Below, one piece after another: positions 50,870 through 63,871 of a stretch of 64,000 nucleotides of DNA. How positions within the stretch are numbered: the stretch's first letter is position 1; the number at the start of each line of letters is the position of its first letter. The DNA comes from Saposhnikovia divaricata. Taxonomy: Eukaryota; Streptophyta; Magnoliopsida; Apiales; Apiaceae. The stretch is from NCBI GenBank assembly GCA_036435485.1, contig JAZHRN010000137.1, positions 3,162,001 to 3,226,000 of the forward strand. The letters run 5' to 3'. A program made the position numbers and the translations under genes. Below the pieces are notes generated by a model. That model saw only the letters and a list, made by a program, of their open reading frames with translations. It searched no databases and was not told where the DNA came from.

Positions 50870-53800
50870 TTTTGTTGAATTTCAATAACCCATAGGAACA
50901 AAATATGTAAAAATATCCACAAAATGGTCCGACTTGATTTTTAACAATATCCCGTGTACTAACCCCTTTGAGAATTTTCCGAAAACCGAGTTTCGATCAT
51001 ATCAGCTCCGATTCCGGTCCGAATTGCGTCAAATAAAATTTCGTTGAATTCCAATAACCCATAGGAACAAAATATGTAAAAATATCCACAAAATGGTCCG
51101 ACTTGATTTTTAACAATATCCCGTGTACTAACCCCTTTGAGAATTTTCCGAAAACCGAGTTTCGATCATATCAGCTCCGATTCCGGTCCGAATTGCGTCA
51201 AATAAAATTTCGTTGAATTCCAACAACCCACAGGAACAAAATATGTAAAAATATCCACAAAATGGTCCGACTAGATTTTTAACAATATCCCGTGTACTAA
51301 CCCCTTTGAGAATTTTCCGAAAACCGAGTTTCGATCATATCAGCTCCGATTCAGTTCCGAATTGCGTCAAATACAATATCGTTGAATTCCAATAACCCAC
51401 AGGAACAAAATATGTAAAAATATCCCTAAAATGGTCCGACTCGATTTTTAACAATATCCCGTGTACTAACAACTTTGAGGATTATCCGAAAACCGAGTTT
51501 CGATCATATCAGCTCCGATTCAGGTTCGACCCGCGTCAAATAAAATTTTGTTGAATTTCAATAACACATAGGAACAAAATATGTAAAAATATCCACAAAA
51601 TGGTTCGACTTGATTTTTAACAATATCCCGTGTACTAACCCCTTTGAGAATTTTCCGAAAACCGAGTTTCGATCATATCAGCTCCGATTCCGGTCCGAAT
51701 TGCGTCAAATAAAATTTCGTTGAATTCCAATAACCCATAGGAACAAAATATGTAAAAATATCCACAAAATGGTCCGACTTGATTTTTAACAATATCCCGT
51801 GTACTAACCCCTTTGAGAATTTTCCGAAAACCGAGTTTTGACTATATCAGCTCCGATTCAGTTCCGAATTGCGTCAAATACAATATCGTTGAATTCCAAT
51901 AACCCACAGGAACAAAATATGTAAAAATATCCCTAAAATGGTCCGACTCGATTTTTAACAATATCCCGTGTACTAACAACTTTGAGGATTATCCGAAAAC
52001 CGAGTTTCGATCATATCAGCTCCGATTCAGGTTCGACCCGCGTCAAATAAAATTTCGTTGAATTCCTATAACCCATAGGAACAAAATATGTAAAAATATC
52101 CACAAAATGGTCCGACTCAATTTTTAACAATTTCCCGTGTACTAACCCCTTTGAGGATTATCCAAAAACCGAGTTTTGACCAAATCAGCTCCGATTCAGT
52201 TCCGAATTGCGTCAAATAAAATTTCGTTGAATTCCAATAACCCATAGGAACAAAATATGTAAAAATATCCACAAAATGGTCCGACTTGATTTTTAACAAT
52301 ATCCCGTGTACTAACCCCTTTGAGAATTTTCCGAAAACCGAGTTTCGATCATATCAGCTCCGATTCCGGTCCGACCCGCGTCAAATTAAATTTCGTTGAA
52401 TTCCAATAACCCATAGGAACAAAATATGTAAAAATATCCACAAAATGGTCCGACTTGATTTTTAACAATATCCCGTGTACTAACCCCTTTGAGAATTTTC
52501 CGAAAACCGAGTTTCGATCATATCATCTCCGATTCCGGTCCGAATTGCGTCAAATAAAATTTCGTTGAATTCCTATAACCCATAGGAACAAAATATGTAA
52601 AAATATCCACAAAATGGTCCGACTCAATTTTTAACAATTTCCCGTGTACTAACCCCTTTGAGGATTATCCAAAAACCGAGTTTTGACTATATCAGCTCCG
52701 AATTGCGTCAAATACAATATCGTTGAATTCCAATAACCCATAGGAACAAAATATTTAAAAATATCCCTAAAATGGTCCGACTCGATTTTTAACAATATCC
52801 CGTGTACTAACAACTTTGAGGATTATCCGAAAACCGAGTTTCGATCATATCAGCTCCGATTCAGGTTCGACCCGCGTCAAATAAAATTTTGTTGAATTTC
52901 AATAACCCATAGGAACAAAATATGTAAAAATATCCACAAAATGATCCGACTTGATTTTTAACAATATCCCGTGTACTAACCCCTTTGAGAATTTTCCGAA
53001 AACCGAGTTTCGATCATATCAGCTCCGATTCCGGTCCGAATTGCGTCAAATAAAATTTCGTTGAATTCCAATAACCCATAGGAACAAAATATGTAAAAAT
53101 ATCCACAAAATGGTCCGACTTGATTTTTAACAATATCCCGTGTACTAACCCCTTTGAGAATTTTCCGAAAACCGAGTTTCGATCATATCAGCTCCGATTC
53201 CGGTCCGACCCGCGTCAAATAAAATTTCGTTGAATTCCAATAACCCATAGGAACAAAATATGTAAAAATATCCACAAAATGGTCCGACTTGATTTTTAAC
53301 AATATCCCGTGTACTAACCCCTTTGAGAATTTTCCGAAAACCGAGTTTCGATCATATCAGCTCCGATTCCGGTCCGAATTGCGTCAAATAAAATTTCGTT
53401 GAATTCCAACAACCCATAGGAACAAAATATGTAAAAATATCCACAAAATGGTCCGACTAGATTTTTAACAATATCCCGTGTACTAACCCCTTTGAGAATT
53501 TTCCGAAAACCGAGTTTCGATCATATCAGCTCCGATTCTGGTCCGAATTGCGTCAAATAAAATTTCGTTGAATTCTAATAACCCATAGGAACAAAATATG
53601 TAAAAATATCCACAAAATGGTCCGACTCAATTTTTAACAATTTCCCGTGTACTAACCCCTTTGAGGATTATCCAAAAACCGAGTTTTGACTATATCAGCT
53701 CCGATTCAGTTCCGAATTGCGTCAAATACAATATCGTTGAATTCCAATAACCCATAGGAACAAAATATGTAAAAATATCCCTAAAATGGTCCGACTCGAT

Positions 53801-53900
53801 TTTTAACAATATCCCGTGTACTAACAACTTTGAGGCTTATCCGAAAACCGAGTTTCGATCATATCAGCTCCGATTCAGGTTCGACCCGCGTCAAATAAAA
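50870..53900 (+). repeat. Zone IV cycle 1 (18 monomers: 4+3+5+6, minus 11 bp)
   Basis: Units start at 50870, 51546, 52053 and 52887. The 4-mer has an A-to-X chimera ('gactagattt' then 'gattcagttccg', 51208-51376). The 3-mer has 'aataacacatagg' and 'ggttcgac'. The unit at 52053 has no L; it begins 'cgttgaattcctata' right after Y, a junction product, and carries 'ttttgaccaaatcagc'. The 6-mer ends in a Y with 'gaggcttatcc'. The same layout is found in the next cycle at a 3031-bp offset. Confidence 0.84.
52700..52701 (+). other. Junction of an 11-bp deletion inside an X monomer
   Basis: The X monomer reads 'cagctccgaattgcg' where its counterpart near 55730 reads 'cagctccgattcagttccgaattgcg' in two overlapping parts: 'cagctccgattcag' then 'cagttccgaattgcg'. 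Eleven bases are missing, and the event is flanked by a 5-bp direct repeat 'tccga', of which one copy remains. This fits slippage or end-joining at microhomology. It is the largest indel in the window. Confidence 0.92.
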
Positions 53901-56900
53901 TTTTGTTGAATTTCAATAACCCATAGGAACAAAATATGTAAAAATATCCACAAAATGGTCCGACTTGATTTTTAACAATATCCCGTGTACTAACCCCTTT
54001 GAGAATTTTCCGAAAACCGAGTTTCGATCATATCAGCTTCGATTCCGGTCCGAATTGTGTCAAATAAAATTTCGTTGAATTCCAATAACCCATAGGAACA
54101 AAATATGTAAAAATATCCACAAAATGGTCCGACTTGATTTTTAACAATATCCCGTGTACTAACCCCTTTAAGAATTTTCCGAAAACCGAGTTTCGATCAT
54201 ATCAGCTCCGATTCCGGTCCGAATTGCGTCAAATAAAATTTCGTTGAATTCCAACAACCCACAGGAACAAAATATGTAAAAATATCCACAAAATGGTCCG
54301 ACTAGATTTTTAACAATATCCCGTGTACTAACCCCTTTGAGAATTTTCCGAAAACCGAGTTTCGATCATATCAGCTCCGATTCAGTTCCGAATTGCGTCA
54401 AATACAATATCGTTGAATTCCAATAACCCACAGGAACAAAATATGTAAAAATATCCCTAAAATGGTCCGACTCGATTTTTAACAATATCCCGTGTACTAA
54501 CAACTTTGAGGATTATCCGAAAACCGAGTTTCGATCATATCAGCTCCGATTCAGGTTCGACCCGCGTCAAATAAAATTTTGTTGAATTTCAATAACACAT
54601 AGGAACAAAATATGTAAAAATATCCACAAAATGGTTCGACTTGATTTTTAACAATATCCCGTGTACTAACCCCTTTGAGAATTTTCCGAAAACCGAGTTT
54701 CGATCATATCAGCTCCGATTCCGGTCCGAATTGCGTCAAATAAAATTTCGTTGAATTCCAATAACCCATAGGAACAAAATATGTAAAAATATCCACAAAA
54801 TGGTCCGACTTGATTTTTAACAATATCCCGTGTACTAACCCCTTTGAGAATTTTCCGAAAACCGAGTTTTGACTATATCAGCTCCGATTCAGTTCCGAAT
54901 TGCGTCAAATACAATATCGTTGAATTCCAATAACCCACAGGAACAAAATATGTAAAAATATCCCTAAAATGGTCCGACTCGATTTTTAACAATATCCCGT
55001 GTACTAACAACTTTGAGGATTATCCGAAAACCGAGTTTCGATCATATCAGCTCCGATTCAGGTTCGACCCGCGTCAAATAAAATTTCGTTGAATTCCTAT
55101 AACCCATAGGAACAAAATATGTAAAAATATCCACAAAATGGTCCGACTCAATTTTTAACAATTTCCCGTGTACTAACCCCTTTGAGGATTATCCAAAAAC
55201 CGAGTTTTGACCAAATCAGCTCCGATTCAGTTCCGAATTGCGTCAAATAAAATTTCGTTGAATTCCAATAACCCATAGGAACAAAATATGTAAAAATATC
55301 CACAAAATGGTCCGACTTGATTTTTAACAATATCCCGTGTACTAACCCCTTTGAGAATTTTCCGAAAACCGAGTTTCGATCATATCAGCTCCGATTCCGG
55401 TCCGACCCGCGTCAAATTAAATTTCGTTGAATTCCAATAACCCATAGGAACAAAATATGTAAAAATATCCACAAAATGGTCCGACTTGATTTTTAACAAT
55501 ATCCCGTGTACTAACCCCTTTGAGAATTTTCCGAAAACCGAGTTTCGATCATATCATCTCCGATTCCGGTCCGAATTGCGTCAAATAAAATTTCGTTGAA
55601 TTCCTATAACCCATAGGAACAAAATATGTAAAAATATCCACAAAATGGTCCGACTCAATTTTTAACAATTTCCCGTGTACTAACCCCTTTGAGGATTATC
55701 CAAAAACCGAGTTTTGACTATATCAGCTCCGATTCAGTTCCGAATTGCGTCAAATACAATATCGTTGAATTCCAATAACCCATAGGAACAAAATATTTAA
55801 AAATATCCCTAAAATGGTCCGACTCGATTTTTAACAATATCCCGTGTACTAACAACTTTGAGGATTATCCGAAAACCGAGTTTCGATCATATCAGCTCCG
55901 ATTCAGGTTCGACCCGCGTCAAATAAAATTTTGTTGAATTTCAATAACCCATAGGAACAAAATATGTAAAAATATCCACAAAATGATCCGACTTGATTTT
56001 TAACAATATCCCGTGTACTAACCCCTTTGAGAATTTTCCGAAAACCGAGTTTCGATCATATCAGCTCCGATTCCGGTCCGAATTGCGTCAAATAAAATTT
56101 CGTTGAATTCCAATAACCCATAGGAACAAAATATGTAAAAATATCCACAAAATGGTCCGACTTGATTTTTAACAATATCCCGTGTACTAACCCCTTTGAG
56201 AATTTTCCGAAAACCGAGTTTCGATCATATCAGCTCCGATTCCGGTCCGACCCGCGTCAAATAAAATTTCGTTGAATTCCAATAAGCCATAGGAACAAAA
56301 TATGTAAAAATATCCACAAAATGGTCCGACTTGATTTTTAACAATATCCCGTGTACTAACCCCTTTGAGAATTTTCCGAAAACCGAGTTTCGATCATATC
56401 AGCTCCGATTCCGGTCCGAATTGCGTCAAATAAAATTTCGTTGAATTCCAACAACCCTTAGGAACAAAATATGTAAAAATATCCACAAAATGGTCCGACT
56501 AGATTTTTAACAATATCCCGTGTACTAACCCCTTTGAGAATTTTCCGAAAACCGAGTTTCGATCATATCAGCTCCGATTCCGGTCCGAATTGTGTCAAAT
56601 AAAATTTCGTTGAATTCCAATAACCCATAGGAACAAAATATGTAAAAATATCCACAAAATGGTCCGACTTGATTTTTAACAATATCCCGTGTACTAACCC
56701 CTTTAAGAATTTTCCGAAAACCGAGTTTCGATCATATCAGCTCCGATTCCGGTCCGAATTGCGTCAAATAAAATTTCGTTGAATTCCAATAACCCACAGG
56801 AACAAAATATGTAAAAATATCCACAAAATGGTCCGACTTGATTTTTAACAATATCCCGTGTACTAACCCCTTTGAGAATTTTCCGAAAACCGAGTTTCGA

Positions 56901-57449
56901 TCATATCAGCTCCGATTCCGGTCCGAATTGCGTCAAATAAAATTTCGTTGAATTCCAACAACCCATAGGAACAAAATATGTAAAAATATCCACAAAATGG
57001 TCCGACTAGATTTTTAACAATATCCCGTGTACTAACCCCTTTGAGAATTTTCCGAAAACCGAGTTTCGATCATATCAGCTCCGATTCTGGTCCGAATTGC
57101 GTCAAATAAAATTTCGTTGAATTCTAATAACCCATAGGAACAAAATATGTAAAAATATCCACAAAATGGTCCGACTCAATTTTTAACAATTTCCCGTGTA
57201 CTAACCCCTTTGAGGATTATCCAAAAACCGAGTTTTGACTATATCAGCTCCGATTCAGTTCCGAATTGCGTCAAATACAATATCGTTGAATTCCAATAAC
57301 CCATAGGAACAAAATATGTAAAAATATCCCTAAAATGGTCCGACTCGATTTTTAACAATATCCCGTGTACTAACAACTTTGAGGCTTATCCGAAAACCGA
57401 GTTTCGATCATATCAGCTCCGATTCAGGTTCGACCCGCGTCAAATAAAA
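53901..57449 (+). repeat. Zone IV cycle 2 (21 monomers: 4+3+5+9)
   Basis: Units start at 53901, 54577, 55084 and 55929. The first twelve monomers match cycle 1 at a 3031-bp offset (3042 bp, or 18 monomers, before the deletion in cycle 1). The 9-mer begins like the 6-mer of cycle 1 but near 56590 switches to a 'gaattgtgtc' then 'cctttaagaatt' pair resembling the start of the cycle (offset 2535 bp, 15 monomers) before returning to the 'gattctgg', 'gaattctaataac', 'gaggcttatcc' ending. Private changes are 'aataagccat' near 56281 and 'caacccttagg' near 56451. Confidence 0.83.
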
Positions 57450-60400
57450 TTTTGTTGAATTTCAATAACCCATAGGAACAAAATATGTAAAAATATCCAC
57501 AAAATGGTCCGACTTGATTTTTAACAATATCCCGTGTACTAACCCCTTTGAGAATTTTCCGAAAACCGAGTTTCGATCATATCAGCTCCGATTCCGGTCC
57601 GAATTGTGTCAAATAAAATTTCGTTGAATTCCAATAACCCATAGGAACAAAATATGTAAAAATATCCACAAAATGGTCCGACTTGATTTTTAACAATATC
57701 CCGTGTACTAACCCCTTTAAGAATTTTCCGAAAACCGAGTTTCGATCATATCAGCTCCGATTCCGGTCCGAATTGCGTCAAATAAAATTTCGTTGAATTC
57801 CAATAACCCACAGGAACAAAATATGTAAAAATATCCACAAAATGGTCCGACTTGATTTTTAACAATATCCCGTGTACTAACCCCTTTGAGGATTATCCAA
57901 AAACCGAGTTTTGACTATATCAGCTCCGATTCAGTTCCGAATTGCGTCAAATACAATATCGTTGAATTCCAATAACCCATAGGAACAAAATATGTAAAAA
58001 TATCCCTAAAATGGTCCGACTCGATTTTTAACAATATCCCGTGTACTAACAACTTTGAGGATTATCCGAAAACCGAGTTTCGATCATATCACCTCCGATT
58101 CAGGTTCGACCCGCGTCAAATAAAATTTTGTTGAATTTCAATAACACATAGGAACAAAATATGTAAAAATATCCACAAAATGGTTCGACTTGATTTTTAA
58201 CAATATCCCGTGTACTAACCCCTTTGAGAATTTTCCGAAAACCGAGTTTCGATCATATCAGCTCCGATTCCGGTCCGAATTGCGTCAAATAAAATTTCGT
58301 TGAATTCCAATAACCCATAGGAACAAAATATGTAAAAATATCCACAAAATGGTCCGACTTGATATTTAACAATATCCCGTGTACTAACCCCTTTGAGGAT
58401 TATCCAAAAACCGAGTTTTGACTATATCAGCTCCGATTCAGTTCCGAATTGCGTCAAATACAATATCGTTGAATTCCAATAACCCACAGGAACAAAATAT
58501 GTAAAAATATCCCTAAAATGGTCCGACTCGATTTTTAACAATATCCCGTGTACTAACAACTTTGAGGATTATCCGAAAACCGAGTTTCGATCATATCAGC
58601 TCCGATTCAGGTTCGACCCGCGTCAAATAAAATTTTGTTGAATTTCAATAACCCATAGGAACAAAATATGTAAAAATATCCACAAAATGGTTCGACTTGA
58701 TTTTTAACAATATCCCGTGTACTAACCCCTTTGAGAATTTTCCGAAAACCGAGTTTCGATCATATCAGCTCCGATTCCGGTCCGAATTGCGTCAAATAAA
58801 ATTTCGTTGAATTCCAATAACCCATAGGAACAAAATATGTAAAAATATCCACAAAATGGTCCGACTTGATTTTTAACAATATCCCGTGTACTAACCCCTT
58901 TGAGAATTTTCCGAAAACCGAGTTTCGATCATATCAGCTCCGATTCCGGTCCGACCCGCGTCAAATTAAATTTCGTTGAATTCCAATAACCCATAGGAAC
59001 AAAATATGTAAAAATATCCACAAAATGGTCCGACTTGATTTTTAACAATATCCCGTGTACTAACCCCTTTGAGAATTTTCCGAAAACCGAGTTTCGATCA
59101 TATCATCTCCGATTCCGGTCCGAATTGCGTCAAATAAAATTTCGTTGAATTCCTATAACCCATAGGAACAAAATATGTAAAAATATCCACAAAATGGTCC
59201 GACTCAATTTTTAACAATTTCCCGTGTACTAACCCCTTTGAGGATTATCCAAAAACCGAGTTTTGACTATATCAGCTCCGATTCAGTTCCGAATTGCGTC
59301 AAATACAATATCGTTGAATTCCAATAACCCATAGGAACAAAATATTTAAAAATATCCCTAAAATGGTCCGACTCGATTTTTAACAATATCCCGTGTACTA
59401 ACAACTTTGAGGATTATCCGAAAACCGAGTTTCGATCATATTAGCTCCGATTCAGGTTCGACCCGCGTCAAATAAAATTTTGTTGAATTTCAATAACCCA
59501 TAGGAACAAAATATGTAAAAATATCCACAAAATGATCCGACTTGATTTTTAACAATATCCCGTGTACTAACCCCTTTGAGAATTTTCCGAAAACCGAGTT
59601 TCGATCATATCAGCTCCGATTCCGGTCCGAATTGCGTCAAATAAAATTTCGTTGAATTCCAATAACCCATAGGAACAAAATATGTAAAAATATCCACAAA
59701 ATGGTCCGACTTGATTTTTAACAATATCCCGTGTACTAACCCCTTTGAGAATTTTCCGAAAACCGAGTTTCGATCATATCAACTCCGATTCCGGTCCGAC
59801 CCGCGTCAAATAAAATTTCGTTGAATTCCAATAACCCATAGGAACAAAATATGTAAAAATATCCACAAAATGGTCCGACTTGATTTTTAACAATATCCCG
59901 TGTACTAACCCCTTTGAGAATTTTCCGAAAACCGAGTTTCGATCATATCAGCTCCGATTCCGGTCCGAATTGCGTCAAATAAAATTTCGTTGAATTCCAA
60001 CAACCCATAGGAACAAAATATGTAAAAATATCCACAAAATGGTCCGACTAGATTTTTAACAATATCCCGTGTACTAACCCCTTTGAGAATTTTCCGAAAA
60101 CCGAGTTTCGATCATATCAGCTCCGATTCCGGTACGAATTGCGTCAAATAAAATTTCGTTGAATTCCAATAACCCATAGGAACAAAATATGTAAAAATAT
60201 CCAGAAAATGGTCCGACTTGATTTTTAACAATATCCCGTGTACTAACCCCTTTGAGAATTTTCCGAAAACCGAGTTTCGATCATATCAGCTCCGATTCCG
60301 GTCCGAATTGCGTCAAATAAAATTTCGTTGAATTCCAATAACCCACAGGAACAAAATATGTAAAAATATCCACAAAATGGTCCGACTTGATTTTTAACAA

Positions 60401-60491
60401 TATCCCGTGTACTAACCCCTTTGAGAATTTTCCGAAAACCGAGTTTCGATCATATCAGCTCCGATTCCGGTCCGAATTGCGTCAAATAAAA

Positions 60492-60660
60492 TTTCGTTGA
60501 ATTCTAATAACCCATAGGAACAAAATATGTAAAAATATCCACAAAATGGTCCGACTCAATTTTTAACAATTTCCCGTGTACTAACCCCTTTGAGGATTAT
60601 CCAAAAACCGAGTTTTGACTATATCAGCTCCGATTCAGTTCCGAATTGCGTCAAATACAA
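60492..60660 (+). repeat. Exemplar X-class monomer (penultimate monomer of an HOR unit)
   Basis: Compared with A, X has 'gactcaattttt' for 'gacttgattttt', 'caatttcccg' for 'caatatcccg', 'gaggattatccaaaaacc' for 'gagaattttccgaaaacc', 'ttttgactatat' for 'tttcgatcatat', 'gattcagttccg' for 'gattccggtccg', and 'caaatacaatatcg' across the boundary to the next monomer. It lacks the GATC and AATAAA words found in A. This copy begins 'gaattctaataac'; other X copies begin with 'aacgaaat' (zones I-II), 'cctataac' (zones II-IV) or 'cacagg'. X and Y share 'gaggattat', suggesting they are more closely related to each other than to A. Confidence 0.93.
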
Positions 60661-60829
60661 TATCGTTGAATTCCAATAACCCATAGGAACAAAATATGTA
60701 AAAATATCCCTAAAATGGTCCGACTCGATTTTTAACAATATCCCGTGTACTAACAACTTTGAGGATTATCCGAAAACCGAGTTTCGATCATATCAGCTCC
60801 GATTCAGGTTCGACCCGCGTCAAATAAAA
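60661..60829 (+). repeat. Exemplar Y-class monomer (last monomer of an HOR unit)
   Basis: Diagnostic bases in order are 'tatcgttgaa' at the start, 'tatccctaaaatgg', 'gactcgattttt', 'ctaacaactttgaggatta', 'gattcaggttcgacccgcg', then the L-type 'ttttgttgaatttc' of the next unit. About 13 positions separate it from A. Its 3' cassette (gacccgcgtc) also occurs in certain A-like monomers, notably those ending 'caaattaaa', which points to sequence exchange between classes. Variants include 'gagcttcg' (zones I-II), 'tttctatcat' (zone II), 'atatttaaaaat' (zones III-IV) and 'gaggcttatcc' (zone IV). Confidence 0.93.
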
Positions 60830-63800
60830 TTTTGTTGAATTTCAATAACCCATAGGAACAAAATATGTAAAAATATCCACAAAATGGTCCGACTTGATTT
60901 TTAACAATATCCCGTGTACTAACCCCTTTGAGAATTTTCCGAAAACCGAGTTTCGATCATATCAGCTCCGATTCCGGTCCGAATTGTGTCAAATAAAATT
61001 TCGTTGAATTCCAATAACCCATAGGAACAAAATATGTAAAAATATCCACAAAATGGTCCGACTTGATTTTTAACAATATCCCGTGTACTAACCCCTTTGA
61101 GAATTTTCCGAAAACCGAGTTTCGATCATATCAGCTCCGATTCCGGTCCGAATTGCGTCAAATAAAATTTCGTTGAATTCCAATAACCCACAGGAACAAA
61201 ATATGTAAAAATATCCACAAAATGGTCCGACTTGATTTTTAACAATATCCCGTGTACTAACCCCTTTGAGGATTATCCAAAAACCGAGTTTTGACTATAT
61301 CAGCTCCGATTCAGTTCCGAATTGCGTCAAATACAATATCGTTGAATTCCAATAACCCATAGGAACAAAATATGTAAAAATATCCCTAAAATGGTCCGAC
61401 TCGATTTTTAACAATATCCCGTGTACTAACAACTTTGAGGATTATCCGAAAACCGAGTTTCGATCATATCAGCTCCGATTCAGGTTCGACCCGCGTCAAA
61501 TAAAATTTTGTTGAATTTCAATAACACATAGGAACAAAATATGTAAAAATATCCACAAAATGGTTCGACTTGATTTTTAACAATATCCCGTGTACTAACC
61601 CCTTTGAGAATTTTCCGAAAACCGAGTTTCGATCATATCAGCTCCGATTCCGGTCCGAATTGCGTCAAATAAAATTTCGTTGAATTCCAATAACCCATAG
61701 GAACAAAATATGTAAAAATATCCACAAAATGGTCCGACTTGATTTTTAACAATATCCCGTGTACTAACCCCTTTGAGAATTTTCCGAAAACCGAGTTTCG
61801 ATCATATCAGCTCCGATTCCGGTCCGACCCGCGTCAAATTAAATTTCGTTGAATTCCAATAACCCATAGGAACAAAATATGTAAAAATATCCACAAAATG
61901 GTCCGACTTGATTTTTAACAATATCCCGTGTACTAACCCCTTTGAGAATTTTCCGAAAACCGAGTTTCGATCATATCAGCTCCGATTCCGGTCCGAATTG
62001 CGTCAAATAAAATTTCGTTGAATTCCTATAACCCATAGGAACAAAATATGTAAAAATATCCACAAAATGGTCCGACTCAATTTTTAACAATTTCCCGTGT
62101 ACTAACCCCTTTGAGGATTATCCAAAAACCGAGTTTTGACTATATCAGCTCCGATTCAGTTCCGAATTGCGTCAAATACAATATCGTTGAATTCCAATAA
62201 CCCATAGGAACAAAATATTTAAAAATATCCCTAAAATGGTCCGACTCGATTTTTAACAATATCCCGTGTACTAACAACTTTGAGGAATATCCGAAAACCG
62301 AGTTTCGATCATATCAGCTCCGATTCAGGTTCGACCCGCGTCAAATAAAATTTTGTTGAATTTCAATAACCCATAGGAACAAAATATGTAAAAATATCCA
62401 CAAAATGGTCCTACTTGATTTTTAACAATATCCCGTGTACTAACCCCTTTGAGAATTTTCCGAAAACCGAGTTTCGATCATATCAGCTCTGATTCCGGTC
62501 CGAATTGCGTCAAATAAAATTTCGTTGAATTCCAATAACCCACAGGAACAAAATATGTAAAAATATCCACAAAATGGTCCGACTTGATTTTTAACAATAT
62601 CCCGTGTACTAACCCCTTTGAGGATTATCAAAAAACCGAGTTTTGACTATATCAGCTCCGATTCAGTTCCGAATTGCGTCAAATACAATATCGTTGAATT
62701 CCAATAACCCATAGGAACAAAATATGTAAAAATATCCCTAAAATGGTCCGACTCGATTTTTAACAATATCCCGTGTACTAACAACTTTGAGGATTATCCG
62801 AAAACCGAGTTTCGATCATATCAGCTCCGATTCAGGTTCGACCCGCGTCAAATAAAATTTTGTTGAATTTCAATAACCCATAGGAACAAAATATGTAAAA
62901 ATATCCACAAAATGGTCCGACTTGATTTTTAACAATATCCCGTGTACTAACCCCTTTGATAATTTTCCGAAAACCGTGTTTCGATCATATCAGCTCCGAT
63001 TCCGGTCCGAATTGCGTCAAATAAAATTTCGTTGAATTCCAATAACCCATAGGAACAAAATATGTAAAAATATCCACAAAATGGTCCGACTTGATTTTTA
63101 ACAATATCCCGTGTACTAACTCCTTTGAGAATTTTCCAAAAACCGAGTTTCGATCATATCAGCTCCGATTCCGGTCCGACCCGCGTCAAATAAAATTTCG
63201 TTGAATTCCAATAACCCATAGGAACAAAATATGTAAAAATATCCACAAAATGGTCCGACTTGATTTTTAAAAATATCCCGTGTACTAACCCCTTTGAGAA
63301 TTTTCCGAAAACCGAGTTTCGATCATATCAGCTCCGATTCCGGTCCGAATTGCGTCAAATAAAATTTCGTTGAATTCCAACAACCCATAGGAACAAAATA
63401 TGTAAAAATATCCACAAAATGGTCCGACTTGATTTTTAACAATATCCCGTGTACTAACCCCTTTGAGAATTTTCCAAAAACCGAGTTTCGATCATATCAG
63501 CTCCGATTCTGGTCCGAATTGCGTCAAATAAAATTTCGTTGAATTCTAATAACCCATAGGAACAAAATATGTAAAAATATCCACAAAATGGTCCGAATCA
63601 ATTTTTAACAATTTCCCGTGTACTAACCCCTTTGAGGATTATCCAAAAACCGAGTTTTGACTATATCAGCTCCGATTCAGTTCCGAATTGCGTCAAATAC
63701 AATATCGTTGAATTCCAATAACCCATAGGAACAAAATATGTAAAAATATCCCTAAAATGGTCTGACTCGATTTTTAACAATATCCCGTGTACTAACAACT

Positions 63801-63871
63801 TTGAGGATTATCCGAAAACCGAGTTTCGATCATATCAGCTCCGATTCAGGTTCGACCCGCGTCAAATAAAA
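60830..63871 (+). repeat. Zone IV cycle 4 (18 monomers: 4+5+3+6)
   Basis: Units start at 60830, 61506, 62351 and 62858. The 5-mer opens with 'aataacacatagg' and 'ggttcgac' (the 3-mer leader of other cycles) but continues as the other cycles' 5-mer, as if three monomers had been deleted between the two leaders. A separate 3-mer follows with 'ggtcctacttg' and 'gaggattatcaaaaaacc'. The final 6-mer resembles those at 4226 and 27887 ('aactcctttgag', 'ttccaacaac', 'gaattctaataac') rather than the zone IV type. Confidence 0.81.

Larger units (their letters stand above)
57450..60829 (+). repeat. Zone IV cycle 3 (20 monomers: 4+3+5+8)
   Basis: Units start at 57450, 58126, 58633 and 59478. Labels are 'gaattgtgtc' and 'cctttaagaatt' in the 4-mer, 'aataacacatagg' in the 3-mer, 'catcatctcc', 'cctataac' and 'atatttaaaaat' in the 5-mer, and 'aaatgatccg' and 'gactagattt' in the 8-mer. 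The last 'gactagattt' monomer of the window is at 59985-60153. Private changes include 'gatatttaac' near 58370, 'atcacctcc' near 58088 and 'tccagaaaatgg' near 60200. Confidence 0.83.

Noticed and set aside
52117..62631. Minus-strand open frames of 60 to 63 codons (52117-52299, 55148-55330, 62440-62631)
   Set aside because: Short open frames across two satellite monomers, duplicated with zone IV cycles, with no independent evidence of coding.
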